Source: Firmicutes bacterium CAG:170 (GTDB taxonomy: Bacteria > Bacillota > Clostridia > Oscillospirales > Oscillospiraceae). Taken from it: DNA of 21,267 bases. Within the stretch, counting starts at the first letter, position 1. The number at the start of each line of letters is the position of its first letter. Made by a program: the position numbers and the translations under genes. The stretch is from positions 610 through 21,876 of the forward strand of contig FR887185.1 of NCBI GenBank assembly GCA_000436735.1. The letters are read 5' to 3'. Positions 1-7,629 of this stretch are shown piece after piece. The notes below the pieces were generated by a model. It had not been told where the DNA came from, did not search any database, and worked only from the letters and a program-made list of their open reading frames with translations.

Positions 1-282
1 AATCAGGAGCTGGCGCTGGCCGCCGCGCCGGGCATCTCCGGCCTGCGGCAGACCGCCGTTTTTTCCTTCGGCTCCGATGGGACGGACGGCCCGACCGACG
101 CCGCAGGCGGTTATGCCGATCAGGATACCCTTGCCGCGCTCCAGAGCGCCGGATGGGACGCAGTACAGACGCTGCGCGACAACGACGCCTACCACGCGCT
201 TCAGGCCGTCGGCGGTCTGCTCATGACCGGCCCGACCGGCACGAACGTCAACGATCTGGCCATGGTCCTGATCGCACGCTGA
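1..282 (+). CDS. Glycerate 2-kinase (type 2, MOFRL domain), C-terminal fragment
   Basis: The reading frame enters from the left edge and ends at TGA 280-282, giving the last 93 residues of a protein. Visible motifs are SFGSDGTDGPTDAAGG (fragment residues 22-37), NDAYHAL (61-67) and GPTGTNVNDL (77-86). These are the hallmark of the MOFRL domain of GckA/TtuD-type glycerate kinases, which phosphorylate D-glycerate to 2-phosphoglycerate with ATP in the cytoplasm. The N-terminal part lies outside the window. The gene converges on the aldarate operon, whose GarR would produce glycerate, so it supplies the final step of that pathway even though it is on the opposite strand. Some family members were named hydroxypyruvate reductases; the pathway context favours kinase. 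The family call is secure, the exact product good. Confidence 0.9.
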   Translation, partial: NQELALAAAPGISGLRQTAVFSFGSDGTDGPTDAAGGYADQDTLAALQSAGWDAVQTLRDNDAYHALQAVGGLLMTGPTGTNVNDLAMVLIAR

Positions 283-295
283 AAAATACGTCAGA

Positions 296-323
296 AGCCC
301 GCCGCAGAAAACTGCGGCGGGCT
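296..323. terminator. Bidirectional intrinsic terminator between convergent glycerate kinase and garR
   Basis: A perfect 12-bp stem (296-307 with 312-323) closes an AAAA loop. On the plus strand it is followed by a T-rich stretch (TTGTTTTC), which fits termination of the glycerate kinase transcript 14 bases after its stop. It also lies 23 bases past the garR stop on the minus strand, where the tail is less T-rich, so it probably serves both convergent genes. Confidence 0.85.
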
Positions 324-346
324 TGTTTTCGCTCTTTACGCTATGC

Positions 347-1240
347 TCAGTGCTCCTTGCGAACCTCCGTGCCGGTGATCCGCTCGTAATACTTCAGGAT
401 CGCGCTGTGATCGTCGCTGCCGCAGCCGTTGTTGTGCAGCCACTGCATCATCTCCTGCACCTGCGAGGTCAGGATCATCGGCGTGCCGAGGCCGTGGCCG
501 GTGTCGAGCGCGTTGTTCAGATCCTTGATATGCAGATCGATGCGGAAGCCGGGCTTGAAATTGCCCTCCATCATCATGGGAACCTTCGCATTCATGACCG
601 TCGAGCCGGCAAGGCCGCCGCGAATGGCCTCAAAGACCTTCTCCGGGTCAACGCCCGCCATCGTGGAGAGCGAATAGGCCTCCGCGCAGGCGGCGATGTT
701 GCAGGCGACAATGATCTGGTTTGCCAGCTTCACGGTGTTGCCGGCGCCGTTGACCTCCCCGCAGTGAACGGCGGAGGCGCCCATCGTCATCAGCAGCTCA
801 TGGTACTTGTCGAACAGCGCCTTCGGGCCGCCGCACATGATCGACAGCGTTCCATCGACCGCCTTCGGCTCACCGCCGGAGACCGGTGCGTCCATCATAT
901 GCACGCCGTGCTTGAGGCACTCGGCGGCGATGGCCTTGGATTCCAGCGGTGCGATGGAGCTCATGTCAATGATATCCAGGCCTTCCTTCGCCCCCTCCAG
1001 AATGCCGTTTTTGCCGAGGACGGCGTCACGGACGTTGGGCGAGTTCGGGACCATGGTAATGACCACGTCGCTGTTTGCCGCGACCTCCGCGCTGCTTGCC
1101 GCACGGATGGCGCCGCAGGCGACGACCTCGTCAAGAGACGCCGGAGAGGGGTTGTACGCGGTGACGGTATAGCCCGCCTTGAGAATGTTCTTGCACATGG
1201 GCTTGCCCATAATGCCGAGTCCTACAAATCCTACCTTCAT
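347..1240 (-). CDS. garR: Tartronate semialdehyde reductase (2-hydroxy-3-oxopropionate reductase)
   Basis: The product has 297 residues, the usual length of the beta-hydroxyacid dehydrogenase family. It shows the N-terminal Rossmann motif GFVGLGIMG (residues 4-12), the substrate-binding signature DAPVSGGEPKA (117-127), and GAGNTVKLANQ with the expected catalytic lysine at 171. It would reduce tartronate semialdehyde to D-glycerate with NAD(P)H in the cytoplasm. The ATG at 1240 has a good ribosome site (GGGAGG about 8 bases upstream). It is the last gene of the operon, 21 bases after the DapA-like aldolase that would make its substrate. 3-hydroxyisobutyrate dehydrogenase is the main alternative for the fold, but adjacency to garD and a converging glycerate kinase makes GarR clearly preferred. 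Confidence 0.9.
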   Translation of the reverse strand: MKVGFVGLGIMGKPMCKNILKAGYTVTAYNPSPASLDEVVACGAIRAASSAEVAANSDVVITMVPNSPNVRDAVLGKNGILEGAKEGLDIIDMSSIAPLESKAIAAECLKHGVHMMDAPVSGGEPKAVDGTLSIMCGGPKALFDKYHELLMTMGASAVHCGEVNGAGNTVKLANQIIVACNIAACAEAYSLSTMAGVDPEKVFEAIRGGLAGSTVMNAKVPMMMEGNFKPGFRIDLHIKDLNNALDTGHGLGTPMILTSQVQEMMQWLHNNGCGSDDHSAILKYYERITGTEVRKEH

Positions 1241-1261
1241 GGAAAATTCCTCCCTGCAAGT

Positions 1262-2161
1262 TCAATCGGTGATATAACCGGCTTTTTTCAGTTCATGCAG
1301 CATGGCCTGATACGCGGGGCCGTCCGGCGTCGGAAGATTCGGACGGTAGGGGACGCCCACGTCCATGCCGCGCATATTCGCCATATCCTTCGTGGCGACC
1401 GGGAAGCTCGCCTTGTCCATCGACAGGCGGATCGGATTCAGGCGGAACTGCGCGGCCAGCGAGGCCTTCGTGTCGCCCGCGCGATAGCTGCGGTAAATCC
1501 CGGAGACCAGCTCCGGCAGGAAGTTTGCCGTCGTACAGACTGCACCGGCCGCGCCAACGCAGAGCGAGGCGTAGATCAGCGTATCCTTACCGGCAAAGAC
1601 GCGGAAATCCTTATCCGCCGTCCGGCGGATGAACTCCTCCGTCTGCGTCAGATCGCCGCTCGAATCCTTCATGCCCGCGATGTTCGCAACGTCCGCCAGC
1701 CGCTCCACCAGATTCGCGCTGAGCGTATAGCCCGTCCGGCCGGGATTGTTATAGAGCAGCATCGGCAGCTCCGGCGCGCTCTCGGCAATGCTGCGGAAAT
1801 GCTGATAAAGCTCGTCCTCCGTCGGCTTGAGGAACATCGGCTGCAAAACGGAGATCGCGTCCGCGCCGTGATCCTGCGCCATTTTGGCAAGGCGGATGCA
1901 CTTGCCCGTGCGGATCGCGCCGATGCCGAAGTAGACCGGGACACGCCCCGCCGTCTGCCCGAGGACGACGTCCAGGCAGTGCGCCATCTCGTCCTCCTCC
2001 GTCATGTAGAACTCGCCGTTGCTGCCGAAGAGCAGAATGCCGTTCACACCGCCCTCGATCACGAAGTCCACCTGACGGCGCAGCCGCGCCTCGTCCACAT
2101 TTTCCTGCGCGTCGAGCGGCGTCAGGATCGGCACGATGATACCCGAAAGCTCCTGTTTCAT
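1262..2161 (-). CDS. DapA/NanA-family class I aldolase, probable 5-dehydro-4-deoxyglucarate aldolase
   Basis: The frame stays open upstream to 2278, but I choose ATG 2161. It has a strong AAAGGAGG site at correct spacing, the product begins with the family start MKQELSGIIVPILTPL, and the longer form would overlap garD with unrelated residues. The 299-residue product is a TIM-barrel Schiff-base aldolase/lyase. GSNGE lies at residues 46-50, the catalytic tyrosine in YNNPGRTGY (Tyr137), and the Schiff-base lysine in GMKDSSGD (Lys165). The family includes dihydrodipicolinate synthase, N-acetylneuraminate lyase, 2-keto-3-deoxy-sugar-acid aldolases and 5-keto-4-deoxyglucarate dehydratase. Placed between garD and garR, it most simply cleaves the GarD product to pyruvate and tartronate semialdehyde, replacing the unrelated metal-dependent GarL. 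The exact reaction is inference; a dehydratase role remains possible. Confidence 0.82.
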   Translation of the reverse strand: MKQELSGIIVPILTPLDAQENVDEARLRRQVDFVIEGGVNGILLFGSNGEFYMTEEDEMAHCLDVVLGQTAGRVPVYFGIGAIRTGKCIRLAKMAQDHGADAISVLQPMFLKPTEDELYQHFRSIAESAPELPMLLYNNPGRTGYTLSANLVERLADVANIAGMKDSSGDLTQTEEFIRRTADKDFRVFAGKDTLIYASLCVGAAGAVCTTANFLPELVSGIYRSYRAGDTKASLAAQFRLNPIRLSMDKASFPVATKDMANMRGMDVGVPYRPNLPTPDGPAYQAMLHELKKAGYITD

Positions 2162-2186
2162 AGAATAACCTCCTTTGCGGCGCCGG

Positions 2187-3722
2187 TCAAGTGATCGGGG
2201 CCGGATTAAAAAAGCACATATCGTTGTGATAGCCGTACTGGTCGCTGTAGGGGATCCTCCGGCCGCTGGCCGCGTCAAGGATCCACCGGAAAAGCTCCTC
2301 GCCGACCTGTGCGATGGTCCGCTCGCCGGTCAGGATGTCTCCGGCGCTCAGGTCGATCATATCCGGCCACTGCGCCTTCAGCTCGTTCCGGCTGCAAACC
2401 TTGATGACCGGGCAGATCTCCAGCCCGTAGGGCGTGCCGCGTCCGGTCATGAACACCTGAAGGCCGATGCCGCTGGCTGCCTGTGACGGGCCGCAGACGA
2501 TGTCGCTGCCGGGCGTCGCGGCAAAGATCAGGCCGTGCCGGTGCGGCTGCTCCGCCGGAGAGAGGACCTCCTCGATCGGGCTGGAGCCGGACTTCGCAAT
2601 GGAGCCCATCGCCTTTTCCACGATGTTGGCAAGGCCGCCCTTCTTGTTGCCCGGCGTCGGATTGGCGTCGCGGTCCACACCGCCCTCGGCCAGATAGCGG
2701 TCATACCAGGCCATCTCCCGCGCAAGCTTTCTGCACGTCTCCTCGTCCCGGCACCGCGCCGCCAGCAGCTGCACGCCGTCGCGCACCTCGGTGATCTCGC
2801 TGAAAAGCACCGTCGCGCCGCCGCGCACCAGCATATCCGCCGCACAGCCCGCCGACGGGTTGGCGGATATGCCGCTGAATGCGTCGCTGCCGCCGCACTG
2901 CATCCCGATGCAAAGCTCGCTGAGCGGAAGCTCCTCGCGGCGGCGTTCGTTCAGGATGCGGAGCTTTTTCTCCGCCAGATCCAGGATCGCCTGCTCCATG
3001 GCCGCGTGGCCGGGCTGCTCCTGGAGTGTGATGCAGGTCTCCGCGTTGATCTTCTCCGGCGGCAGCACCATGTCATAGGTCAGCTTCTCGCAGCCAAGCC
3101 CGACCACGATCGCCTCGCCGCCGAAGTTCGGATGCTGAATGATGTTGCGGATGGCGCGGATGGGAATGCCCGCCTCGCGCGCACGGATGGCCACGCCGCA
3201 GCCGTAGGCGTGCGTGATGGCCACCACGCCCTCGACGTTCGGATATTTCGGCAGCAGCTCCCGCCGGATACGCTCCGTGACGCTCCGGACGACGCCCGCC
3301 GCGCACTGCACCGTCGTGACGATGCCGAGATAGTTGCGCGTTCCGGCCGGGCCGGCGGCATTGCGGTAGCCCATCCATGTCCGGACGGGCGGCTCCGGCA
3401 GCTCCTCGGCAGGGACCAGATGCGTGCCCCACGTCAGCCCCTCCAGCGACGGGCAGTCCGCCACATGCAGCATATCCTCCCGCACCCAGCTTCCCTGCGG
3501 GATCTCCTTCACCGCGTGACCCAGCACCACGCCGTAGCGGATGACGGGTGCGCCTGCGGCGATGGTCTGCATCGCCGCCTTGTGGGCCTGCGGCAGATCC
3601 TCCAGCAGCCGCACGCCGCCGGGAAGCACCGTCCCCTTTTTCAGCGGCTTTACCGCGACGGCCACATTGTCCTTCGGATGGATCTGAAGAACGAGCCGCT
3701 CTGTCTGTGTCTGTCCGCTCAT
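2187..3722 (-). CDS. garD: Galactarate dehydratase
   Basis: The frame is open up to 4010, but ATG 3722 is preferred. AGGAGG sits 7 bases before it, while an in-frame ATG at 3728 would be only about one base from that site. The product has 511 residues, close to E. coli GarD (523). An N-terminal SAF domain (about 10-80) is followed by the UxaA/GarD catalytic region. Motifs include GYRNAAGPAGTRNYLGI (118-134), HAYGCG (171-176), GLGCEKL (208-214) and CGGSDAFSG (276-284). The C-terminal half (NPTPGNKKGGLANIVEKA, GRGTPYG, final NPAPIT) matches GarD rather than altronate dehydratase UxaA. The enzyme dehydrates galactarate to 5-dehydro-4-deoxy-D-glucarate, needs a metal (iron in the family), and acts in the cytoplasm. 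It follows the LarA-like gene with a 2-base gap. Confidence 0.93.
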   Translation of the reverse strand: MSGQTQTERLVLQIHPKDNVAVAVKPLKKGTVLPGGVRLLEDLPQAHKAAMQTIAAGAPVIRYGVVLGHAVKEIPQGSWVREDMLHVADCPSLEGLTWGTHLVPAEELPEPPVRTWMGYRNAAGPAGTRNYLGIVTTVQCAAGVVRSVTERIRRELLPKYPNVEGVVAITHAYGCGVAIRAREAGIPIRAIRNIIQHPNFGGEAIVVGLGCEKLTYDMVLPPEKINAETCITLQEQPGHAAMEQAILDLAEKKLRILNERRREELPLSELCIGMQCGGSDAFSGISANPSAGCAADMLVRGGATVLFSEITEVRDGVQLLAARCRDEETCRKLAREMAWYDRYLAEGGVDRDANPTPGNKKGGLANIVEKAMGSIAKSGSSPIEEVLSPAEQPHRHGLIFAATPGSDIVCGPSQAASGIGLQVFMTGRGTPYGLEICPVIKVCSRNELKAQWPDMIDLSAGDILTGERTIAQVGEELFRWILDAASGRRIPYSDQYGYHNDMCFFNPAPIT

Positions 3723-3724
3723 GG

Positions 3725-4981
3725 TCATTCCTCCTGTACGCGCGGGAGCGTCGCTCCGCCGAACGGCATCGCCAGAACAGAGGCCTCCGCGCCTAGTTTT
3801 TTCTGCGCCAGCGCCAGCGCGTCCTGAACCGTCGGCACCGGCGTCATGAAGAAGGCCCGCACTGTCTCCGGCTCCATCTGCGAGACGAGATAGATCTCCG
3901 CCCGCGTCAGCACTCTTGCAAAGGCCGCCGCCTTGTGGCCGCCGATGCAGAATTCGCGCCCGATGCGCTCCAGGATCTCCTGCGGAGAGGACGCCTCGCG
4001 CATCCAGCACTCAAAAACCGCCTCGCCCGGCCCCTCCGGGCAGGCTCCGACCAGAATGACGACGCCGCCGCTGCGCACGGCATGGCTGGCGTTGGCGAGT
4101 GCCTTCTGTGTCTGGTAAAGATTCATATCCTTGGGCGCGCCGCCCTGTGAAACGACGACGATATCCGCCCTGTGCGGGACCGGCTTGAGATACAGCCGGT
4201 CGAGCATCCGGCAGGCGTCGCGGTGCGCCGCCGTCACGTCGCCTGCGGCGGCGTAGATGATGTGCTTGTGCTCGTCGAGCACGACGTTGACGATGAAGTC
4301 CACGCCGCAGATGGCTCCCGCCTGCTCGATGTCCTCGCGCAGGGGGTTGCCCTCGATACGCGCGGCGCAGGCGTTTTCCGAGGCCATCAGGCCGTGGTTG
4401 CAGGTGATGGCCGCACGGGTGGAGACGCCCGGCATGATGGCCTTGGCGCCGCCGCTGTAGCCCGCGAACCAGTGAAATTCCACATTTCCGAGGCAGATCC
4501 GCCGGTCGGCCTCCGCAACGGCGCGCGTGATATCCACCGGCGTACCGCGGTCGGTCACGCCGAGGCGGACGCAGTCGTCCGGGTCGCTGTCCACGCAGCG
4601 GACCGTCTCAAAGGCGTAGTCCCCGGCAAGCTGCCGCATCTCCTCCGGCGTATGCCTCCGGTGGCTGCCGATCGCAAATACGACCGTCACATCCACCGCC
4701 TCCACGCCGCAGGCAAAGAGTGCCCGCAGCAGCTCCGGCAGGATCTCATACGACGGCAGCGGCCGCGTGATGTCGCTCGTGACGATGGCGATCTTCTCGC
4801 CCCTGTGTACGATCTCGCGCAGCGGCGGACAGCCGATGGGGTGCGCGATGGCCTCCGCCACCAGCTCCCGCGCCGTTTTCTCCGGCAGCGCAAGCTCGTT
4901 TTGCTGCAGGACGCCGAGGACGTTTTCGTCCGGGACGCAGAGCGTCTGGCTCCCGCAGCCGTATCCGAATTCAATTTTCAT
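3725..4981 (-). CDS. larA: LarA-family nickel-pincer 2-hydroxyacid racemase/epimerase homologue
   Basis: The 418-residue product aligns by motif with the nickel-dependent lactate racemase LarA. SDITRPLP gives Asp70 and Arg73, GSHRRHTPEE gives His107, FHWFAGYSGGAKAIMPG gives His170 and Lys180, and CNHGLM gives His196. GGAPKDMNLYQTQK gives Gln290 and Lys293. These match, with small offsets, the nickel-ligand, pincer-anchor, catalytic-histidine and carboxylate-binding positions I recall for Lactobacillus plantarum LarA, so an active enzyme is likely. LarA superfamily members racemise or epimerise several 2-hydroxyacids, including sugar acids. Here the gene sits between an AEC carrier and garD (9-base and 2-base gaps), so an aldarate or glycerate is a better guess than lactate. 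The pincer-nucleotide genes larB, larC and larE are not in the window. Start ATG 4981 has an AAGGA site. Family certain, substrate unknown. Confidence 0.85.
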   Translation of the reverse strand: MKIEFGYGCGSQTLCVPDENVLGVLQQNELALPEKTARELVAEAIAHPIGCPPLREIVHRGEKIAIVTSDITRPLPSYEILPELLRALFACGVEAVDVTVVFAIGSHRRHTPEEMRQLAGDYAFETVRCVDSDPDDCVRLGVTDRGTPVDITRAVAEADRRICLGNVEFHWFAGYSGGAKAIMPGVSTRAAITCNHGLMASENACAARIEGNPLREDIEQAGAICGVDFIVNVVLDEHKHIIYAAAGDVTAAHRDACRMLDRLYLKPVPHRADIVVVSQGGAPKDMNLYQTQKALANASHAVRSGGVVILVGACPEGPGEAVFECWMREASSPQEILERIGREFCIGGHKAAAFARVLTRAEIYLVSQMEPETVRAFFMTPVPTVQDALALAQKKLGAEASVLAMPFGGATLPRVQEE

Positions 4982-4990
4982 GTAAAGTCC

Positions 4991-6001
4991 TTATAAGAAG
5001 CCGTTGGCGCGCATCACGCAGACCGTGATGAAGAGCGTGAACGCGCCGATCAGGGTGGTAAGCACAACGAGCTGGTCTCCGTAAACATCGTCGCTGCCCA
5101 TCTGCGCCGCCATAACGCCGGTCACAGTCGCAAGCGGCGAGGCAAACACCGAGACCATGCAGGCAAATTCCGCCGTGCTGAAATGCATGAGCCCGGAGGC
5201 GTTCAGCGCGATCGCCGCTCCGAGGCTGACGGCCGGCGCGATCAGCACACGCAGCGCGCAGCCGATGAGGATATCCCTTCCCGCGCCGCGCAGCTTGGAG
5301 AAATCAAACAGCCCGCCGAGGCAGATCAGCGCCAGCGGCGTGGACATCTGTCCGAGCGCACGGATGAAGGAAAAGAGCCACGGAAGCTTCTCCGACAGCA
5401 GGAACACCGCGTTCCCGTCCGCATCGCACGGCAGCGCCTGCCGCACGAGCAGGCACCCGAGGCCCGTCAGTGAGCCGATGATCAGCGGATTGGTCACGAT
5501 CCCGCGCAGCGACTGCCGCAGCGGGGATTTGCCGCCCTCCGGATGCACGAACATCGTCATGGACAGCACCGCCAGCACGTTGAACTCCGGGATCGTCGTC
5601 GCCGACAGGACCGCCGCTGCGCTCAGCGCGCCGCTCCCGCCCAGCGCCTCGGAAAGGGAGATGGCGATGATGCTGAAATTGGAGCGGTAGGCGCTCTGGA
5701 TCACGACGCCGCGCTTGCGGTGGTCGGGAAACAGTGTCACCGCCATCAGCGTGCCGATGCCGAACAGCATGAGCACCATGAGAAAACAGAACACCAACAG
5801 TCCGGGGTTGATCTCCCGGATGGTCTGCGTCGTATAGATGCCATAGAAAATCGACGCAGGCAATGCTGTATAGTATACGAGCCTGCGTCCCTTCTGGAAA
5901 AACGCGGCGTCCAGAAACCCGATCCTTCTCAGAAAGCATCCGAGCGCGATCTCCAGAATGAGCGGCAGGATGGCCCGGAGCGCATATTGTAATGTATCCA
6001 A
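4991..6001 (-). CDS. AEC (auxin efflux carrier) family transporter
   Basis: This is a very hydrophobic protein with about ten predicted membrane segments. It has LVYYTALPASIFYGI near residues 41-55 and a C-terminal half with SPLATVTGVMAAQMGSD, both typical of AEC carriers. I choose a TTG start at 6001 (336 residues, beginning M-DTLQYALRA). GAGAGG lies 8 bases upstream, and the upstream in-frame GTG at 6076 falls inside a perfect hairpin and would add a non-membrane basic tail. Bacterial AEC members often carry dicarboxylates or hydroxyacids (MleP, MdcF types). As first gene of the larA-garD-aldolase-garR operon it may import an aldarate, or export a pathway acid. Family is clear; substrate and direction are inference. 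Confidence 0.82.
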   Translation of the reverse strand: MDTLQYALRAILPLILEIALGCFLRRIGFLDAAFFQKGRRLVYYTALPASIFYGIYTTQTIREINPGLLVFCFLMVLMLFGIGTLMAVTLFPDHRKRGVVIQSAYRSNFSIIAISLSEALGGSGALSAAAVLSATTIPEFNVLAVLSMTMFVHPEGGKSPLRQSLRGIVTNPLIIGSLTGLGCLLVRQALPCDADGNAVFLLSEKLPWLFSFIRALGQMSTPLALICLGGLFDFSKLRGAGRDILIGCALRVLIAPAVSLGAAIALNASGLMHFSTAEFACMVSVFASPLATVTGVMAAQMGSDDVYGDQLVVLTTLIGAFTLFITVCVMRANGFL

Positions 6002-6056
6002 AATCGTTTCCTCTCTCCGGCGCCCAGCTCGAGGCGCTATGACCCCATTCAGACGC

Positions 6057-6084
6057 AATGGGCTGTGCGTATGCACAGCCCATT
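6057..6084 (-). terminator. Perfect 12-bp hairpin between binding-protein gene and AEC operon
   Basis: AATGGGCTGTGC (6057-6068) and GCACAGCCCATT (6073-6084) form a perfect stem with a 4-base loop. It lies 39 bases after the binding-protein stop and 56 bases before the AEC TTG start. The minus-strand sequence past the stem is not T-rich, so it is a weak intrinsic terminator at best. It could instead be an mRNA-stabilising end for the binding-protein transcript or a processing site. No clear promoter was seen between it and the AEC gene. Confidence 0.55.
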
Positions 6085-6095
6085 GTCCTCAAGCG

Positions 6096-6117
6096 GGAAT
6101 ATCCGCCGGAATATCCG
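6096..6117. repeat. Tandem 12-base-period direct repeat
   Basis: GGAATATCCG occurs at 6096-6105 and again at 6108-6117, a 12-base period just past the binding-protein stop codon. The unit is nearly self-complementary, so it could fold or bind a protein. No function is assigned. Confidence 0.4.
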
Positions 6118-6122
6118 GTTAA

Positions 6123-7496
6123 TTACCAGCCTACAAAGCCCTTCTGCTGTGCGTCAACGACGTTGTCGGCCATGATCTGCTGGCAGGCATCCTCTGCAGT
6201 GATCTCGCCGGTCGCGCACATGCTGCAGATCGTTGCCTGGTTGGAGCCCTTGATGCGGCAGAAGTACTCCATGACCGGCGTGGAGCTGGTGGAGACCCAC
6301 TCCTGCGCGGTAATGAGCGCCTGCGGCATCTCGACGCCGCTCAGGTCGACCTCATTGAGGCAGAACGTGCCGGTAGGAGCAACGGCAGCGGAGTAGGCGT
6401 CAACACCTTCCTGAGAGGTGACGAATTCGCACCATGCCTTGGCAAGCTCAGGCTCAGCCGCGTTCTTGTTGATGACCCAGCCCATCGGCAGCCAGTAGCT
6501 GACGCCGCGGCTGTTGGCATCGACGTCGGGCAGCGGGAAGAAGTCCATGTCCGCGATCTTGTCGGGGCAGTCAGCCGCCATGGTGACCAGGATGTTGGTA
6601 CGGATGACCATCATGGCCGCCGTGCCGTCGCCGAGCATCATCGCGCATTCATCCATACCGGTGGACAGTGCGTCCTCGTTGATGTACTGGGCCATATCGT
6701 TCAGCTTCTGAAGGCCGCGGACAAAGGCAGCGGAGCTGTCAAGATCGATCTCACGGTTGGTGTACTGCTCCGCGAAGTCGGGGTTCTCCTGCGCAACGTA
6801 GTAATAGTTCATCAGGAAGGGGATCTGGGAGTTGGTCTGCTTGGCATAGGGAGCGGCGATCGGGGTGATGCCGGCAGCCTTGATGGTCTCGCAGACGGTG
6901 AGGAACTCGTCCCATGTCTCCGGGATCTCGATGCCGAGGTCTGCAAACACCTTGGTGTTGTAGATAACGCCGGCAGCGTTGGAGGTATCGGCGGGCGTGG
7001 CGTAGACGCCGCCGTCATAGGTGACAACGGAGCGGTAGCCGTCGGAGATGTTGTTGGCCCATGCTTCGCCGGAAATGTCCACGCAGTTTTCGGTGGGGCT
7101 GAACTCGTCGAACTTCGCGCCGACACTGCTCTGATAGATGTCGGCCAGCGTGCCGGTCGCCAGACGGACGAGCTTCAGGTTTTCGCCCTCATCGCCGTGC
7201 GGGATGGCTTCGACATCGACCTTGCAGCCGTACTTCTCTTCGAAGGCCGCGATCTGTGCATAATAAGCATCCGTCGCGTTGGACTCGGACATGCTCATCA
7301 TCATGGTCAGGGTCTTGCCTTCAAACTTCTTTCCCTCGGGCTCGGCAGTCTGCTCAGCATCCTGTGCGGGCTCTTCGGTCTGGTTGTTGTTTTCTGCGGG
7401 CTTTTCCGCAGGGGTATCTTCCTTCGGAGTGGATGCGCACGCGGCCATGCCGAGTACCATCAATACCGCCAAAAGAAGTGCGATCAGCTTTTTCAT
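6123..7496 (-). CDS. ABC transporter extracellular sugar-binding lipoprotein (family 1)
   Basis: The 457-residue product starts with a lipoprotein signal peptide, MKKLIALLLAVLMVLGMAAC, giving lipobox Cys20. A Glu/Thr/Asn-rich linker (about 21-55) follows, then a family 1 solute-binding domain. Typical traits are YATPADTSNAAGVIYNTKVF and PETWDEFLTVCETIKAAGITPIA, a region that resembles sugar-binding proteins of CUT1 transporters. Start ATG 7496 has AGGAGG at 8 bases. It would be anchored outside the membrane and deliver a sugar or glycoside to the permeases encoded at 14222-15939. It is separated from them by the glycosidase and two-component genes and has its own promoter-like sequence, consistent with the higher dose of binding protein needed. 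The ligand cannot be read from sequence. Confidence 0.9.
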   Translation of the reverse strand: MKKLIALLLAVLMVLGMAACASTPKEDTPAEKPAENNNQTEEPAQDAEQTAEPEGKKFEGKTLTMMMSMSESNATDAYYAQIAAFEEKYGCKVDVEAIPHGDEGENLKLVRLATGTLADIYQSSVGAKFDEFSPTENCVDISGEAWANNISDGYRSVVTYDGGVYATPADTSNAAGVIYNTKVFADLGIEIPETWDEFLTVCETIKAAGITPIAAPYAKQTNSQIPFLMNYYYVAQENPDFAEQYTNREIDLDSSAAFVRGLQKLNDMAQYINEDALSTGMDECAMMLGDGTAAMMVIRTNILVTMAADCPDKIADMDFFPLPDVDANSRGVSYWLPMGWVINKNAAEPELAKAWCEFVTSQEGVDAYSAAVAPTGTFCLNEVDLSGVEMPQALITAQEWVSTSSTPVMEYFCRIKGSNQATICSMCATGEITAEDACQQIMADNVVDAQQKGFVGW

Positions 7497-7567
7497 TTTT
7501 GTGCCTCCTAATGCAGTTATTATTGTTTGCGCTAAATAGATGGTATCATTCTGCTGATTTTTTGTAC

Positions 7568-7596
7568 ATATTATTGTCGCTACTTCGATTTGTAAA
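7568..7596 (-). promoter_or_regulatory. Putative sigma-A promoter for the binding-protein gene
   Basis: On the minus strand, TTTACA (7591-7596) is followed after 17 bases by TAATAT (7568-7573), in the AT-rich 133-base gap between the response regulator stop and the lipoprotein start. This would leave a leader of about 65 bases. It may be the target of the upstream AraC-type regulator, which is inference. Confidence 0.55.
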
Positions 7597-7629
7597 AACC
7601 AAACGCACGCGAGTATCGAAAATCACAGC

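Noticed and set aside
323..2194. A 623-codon plus-strand frame opposite garR and the aldolase
   Set aside because: Antisense shadow of two motif-supported genes; no ribosome site or recognisable domain.
2535..3827. Long plus-strand frame opposite garD
   Set aside because: Same antisense effect; biased composition and no family motif.
3723..4010. N-terminal extension of GarD by 96 residues
   Set aside because: The extension overlaps the 3' end of the LarA-like gene in another frame, and the SAF domain begins right after the chosen start with a proper ribosome site.
7585..7620. TTCGAT/ATCGAA inverted repeat after the response regulator gene
   Set aside because: Only 6 bp with a 24-base loop and no T-run, too weak to call a terminator.
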